Positions 62,863-64,000 of a DNA stretch of 64,000 bases are shown here, piece after piece (the stretch's first letter is position 1; the number at the start of each line of letters is the position of its first letter). The translations under genes were made by a program, and so were the position numbers. This stretch comes from Rhodococcus marinonascens NBRC 14363. Its GTDB lineage: Bacteria > Actinomycetota > Actinomycetes > Mycobacteriales > Mycobacteriaceae. The notes under the pieces were generated by a model, which had not been told where the DNA came from, searched no databases, and saw only the letters and a list, made by a program, of their open reading frames with translations. The stretch covers positions 124,001 to 188,000 of the forward strand of contig NZ_BCXB01000006.1 of assembly GCF_001894885.1 (NCBI RefSeq), read 5' to 3'.

Positions 62863-63069
62863 AATACCGCACCGCGCGCACCACTATCGTCCACTCCCAC
62901 AAAAGATTTCACCACAAACGAAGGTTCCGAAAACATGCCCCGAGAAACGTATAACGGCCCTTACCTCCCCGCGGCTGAAGCCGGGGGCTTCTCGGGCGGA
63001 ATTCGGTGATTCCCGGATCGCCAAGTCGAGCGCACCGTAGGCCCACGGATCCCTGCATGGAATCCGCGG

Positions 63070-63216
63070 CTACCGCTTCAGTATCTTTCGGATCAACCCG
63101 GGAAACGGGCGGCGGAACCGCGGACATTCGCACAGCGAGCAGGACGTGCCCCTGCGGTAGTGCTCGTGAGCAGTGAACTGGTGGCCGCAACGGCACTCGG
63201 AAGTCGATACGGCCAT
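63070..63216 (-). CDS. 48-residue zinc-ribbon-like protein
   Basis: ATG 63216 opens a short frame. It begins MAVSTSECRCGHQFTAHEHY, continues RRGTSCSLCECPRFRR and ends in the basic FPGLIRKILKR. Two CxC/CxxCxC clusters and the HxF...HEHY segment form a plausible treble-clef or zinc ribbon. Small proteins of this pattern (CGHxxxxHxHYRxGxxCSxCxCxxF) are widespread in mycolata. Function is unknown; RNA or DNA binding is only a guess. The frame lies between the IS element and the GH16 gene, on the same strand as the latter. Confidence 0.7.
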   Translation of the reverse strand: MAVSTSECRCGHQFTAHEHYRRGTSCSLCECPRFRRPFPGLIRKILKR

Positions 63217-63255
63217 GCACCCAATTCTAGGCATACCGAAATTCGACTGTCGAAG

Positions 63256-64000
63256 TCACCGAGAGAATCTCACCCATTCGACGAGCATGGGGGCGGGAAA
63301 GCGCGTCGTCGAGTCGACCGGGCCGGGCCAGTCGCCGCCCACCGCCACGTTCAGCAGAAGATGCGCGGGGGCGTCGAATACCCAACCCTCCATGGGCCTC
63401 AGATCTGCGGCGCTGAACGTACCGACGATGTTCCCATCGATGCCCACCGAGATCCGGCCGGGCTCTTTGATCAGGGCATAGTCGTGGAATCCTGCGCTGA
63501 GGTTCGTGCCGATCGAACCGTCCATCGAGCGTTTCCATCGAGCTCCGATAGCGGTCGGACCGTGTACACCTGCCGAGTAGCGGGAACCGTCACCGACCAC
63601 CTCGAGGATGTCGATCTCACCACAGGCCGGCCAGCCGACGCGGTCGATGTTGTTCCCGAGCGTCCAGAACGCGGGATGTAGTCCCGCACCGGACGGCACC
63701 TGGATACGCGCCTCGACCAGGCCGTAGGTGAAATCGAACTTTCCCCGCGTCACAAGACGAGCTGAGGTGAATCCGCCACCGCTGCGTCGCGCTTCGACGA
63801 CGAGACGACCGTTGCCGTCGAGTCTGGAATTCTCCCGGGAATCGGTGTAGACCTGCTGCTCGTTGTTGCCCCAGCCCCCGCCACCGAGATCGTAACCCCA
63901 GAATCTCGGGTTGGGCGCCGCACCTGCGGGTCCGTCAAACTCGTCGCTGGCGGTCACCGTGTAACCAGGGTAGTTGCTCCCGACCCCAGCATTCTTGGGT
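63256..64000 (-). CDS. GH16 family endo-glucanase, 5' end beyond the window
   Basis: At least 248 codons, running into the right edge. The catalytic motif is GEIDILEVVGDG (ExDxxE), preceded by GLVEARIQVPSGAGLHPAFWTL and FWGYDLGGGGWGNNEQQVYT at the substrate face. The C-terminal jelly-roll strand AHLLLNVAVGGDWPGPVD is typical of laminarinase-like beta-1,3-glucanases. The reading frame is continuous through 63957 to the window end (PKNAGVGSNYPGYTVTASDE), so the start and any signal peptide are missing here. It is probably a secreted enzyme acting on beta-glucans. Confidence 0.92.
   Translation of the reverse strand, partial: PKNAGVGSNYPGYTVTASDEFDGPAGAAPNPRFWGYDLGGGGWGNNEQQVYTDSRENSRLDGNGRLVVEARRSGGGFTSARLVTRGKFDFTYGLVEARIQVPSGAGLHPAFWTLGNNIDRVGWPACGEIDILEVVGDGSRYSAGVHGPTAIGARWKRSMDGSIGTNLSAGFHDYALIKEPGRISVGIDGNIVGTFSAADLRPMEGWVFDAPAHLLLNVAVGGDWPGPVDSTTRFPAPMLVEWVRFSR

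Larger units (their letters stand above)
61655..63000 (-). mobile_element. IS200/IS605-type element carrying only a broken tnpB
   Basis: A minus-strand tnpB occupies the interior and no tnpA is present. Both ends carry the same imperfect hairpin in direct orientation: CCCCACGGCTGAAGCCGGGG at 61665-61685 and CCCCGCGGCTGAAGCCGGGG at 62967-62987. Subterminal hairpins of this kind, without terminal inverted repeats, are typical of the family. The 3' end abuts the DyP stop codon and should hold the guide-RNA scaffold region of TnpB. The exact borders are not certain because no empty site is available. Confidence 0.75.

Overview
The window is high-GC DNA from a mycolic-acid actinobacterium, most probably Rhodococcus of the opacus/jostii/wratislaviensis group (an inference from protein character and gene order; no species marker is present). 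Support comes from two blocks that match mycobacterial gene order as I remember it. One holds coaA, glyA and phoH2, then uppS (Z-prenyl synthase), hemolysin III, a DUF255 thioredoxin protein, mca, greA, metB, cbs, an SGNH hydrolase, fadA and a Bax-inhibitor-like protein. The other is lpqU-eno-ftsB-DUF501-ppx-tRNA. An ESX-type module and mycothiol metabolism also fit.

Layout. 0-3 kb: an acyl-ACP desaturase-like gene cut by the left edge and lacking four of six diiron ligands, a class C beta-lactamase-family lipoprotein and a limonene-epoxide-hydrolase-like enzyme. 3-9.8 kb: an accessory island with a conjugation ATPase remnant, three tandem Imm5-like genes, an HNH-like fragment, an SDR gene, a RES/Xre toxin-antitoxin pair, a 29-residue Met/Cys-rich peptide and a broken SGNH hydrolase. 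9.8-15.3 kb: phoH2 and a four-gene ESX-associated operon, followed by a decayed second copy of its promoter-proximal part. 15.3-40 kb: core metabolism, with glyA, coaA, uppS, mca, greA, a lytic transglycosylase/NlpC fusion, apbE-like, ilvA, metB, a PCuAC-DyP operon, cbs, fadA, a methyltransferase and a nitroreductase. 40-49.3 kb: several secreted proteins of unknown role, a flavodoxin-like protein, a class II glutamine amidotransferase and an acyl-CoA synthetase.

49.3-55.7 kb looks like the remains of an integrated element beside a tRNA gene. It has a visibly AT-richer multicopper oxidase operon, a VOC protein, a 5'-truncated metallo-beta-lactamase-fold gene and an integrase C-terminal fragment ending 15 bp from the tRNA 3' end. 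55.7-60.3 kb: the ppx-DUF501-ftsB-eno-lpqU block, in which ftsB, DUF501 and ppx overlap by four bases. 60.3-64 kb: a second DyP-type peroxidase lacking the catalytic Asp, a broken IS200/IS605-type TnpB element directly behind it, a small zinc-ribbon protein and a GH16 glucanase cut by the right edge.

Functional links: ilvA, metB and cbs are amino-acid and transsulfuration genes. The membrane protein, PCuAC and DyP genes form a likely copper/haem envelope operon. The multicopper oxidase and the two DyPs add further extracytoplasmic oxidative chemistry. Strong inverted repeats mark several convergent gene ends, including a perfect 46-bp palindrome after fadA.
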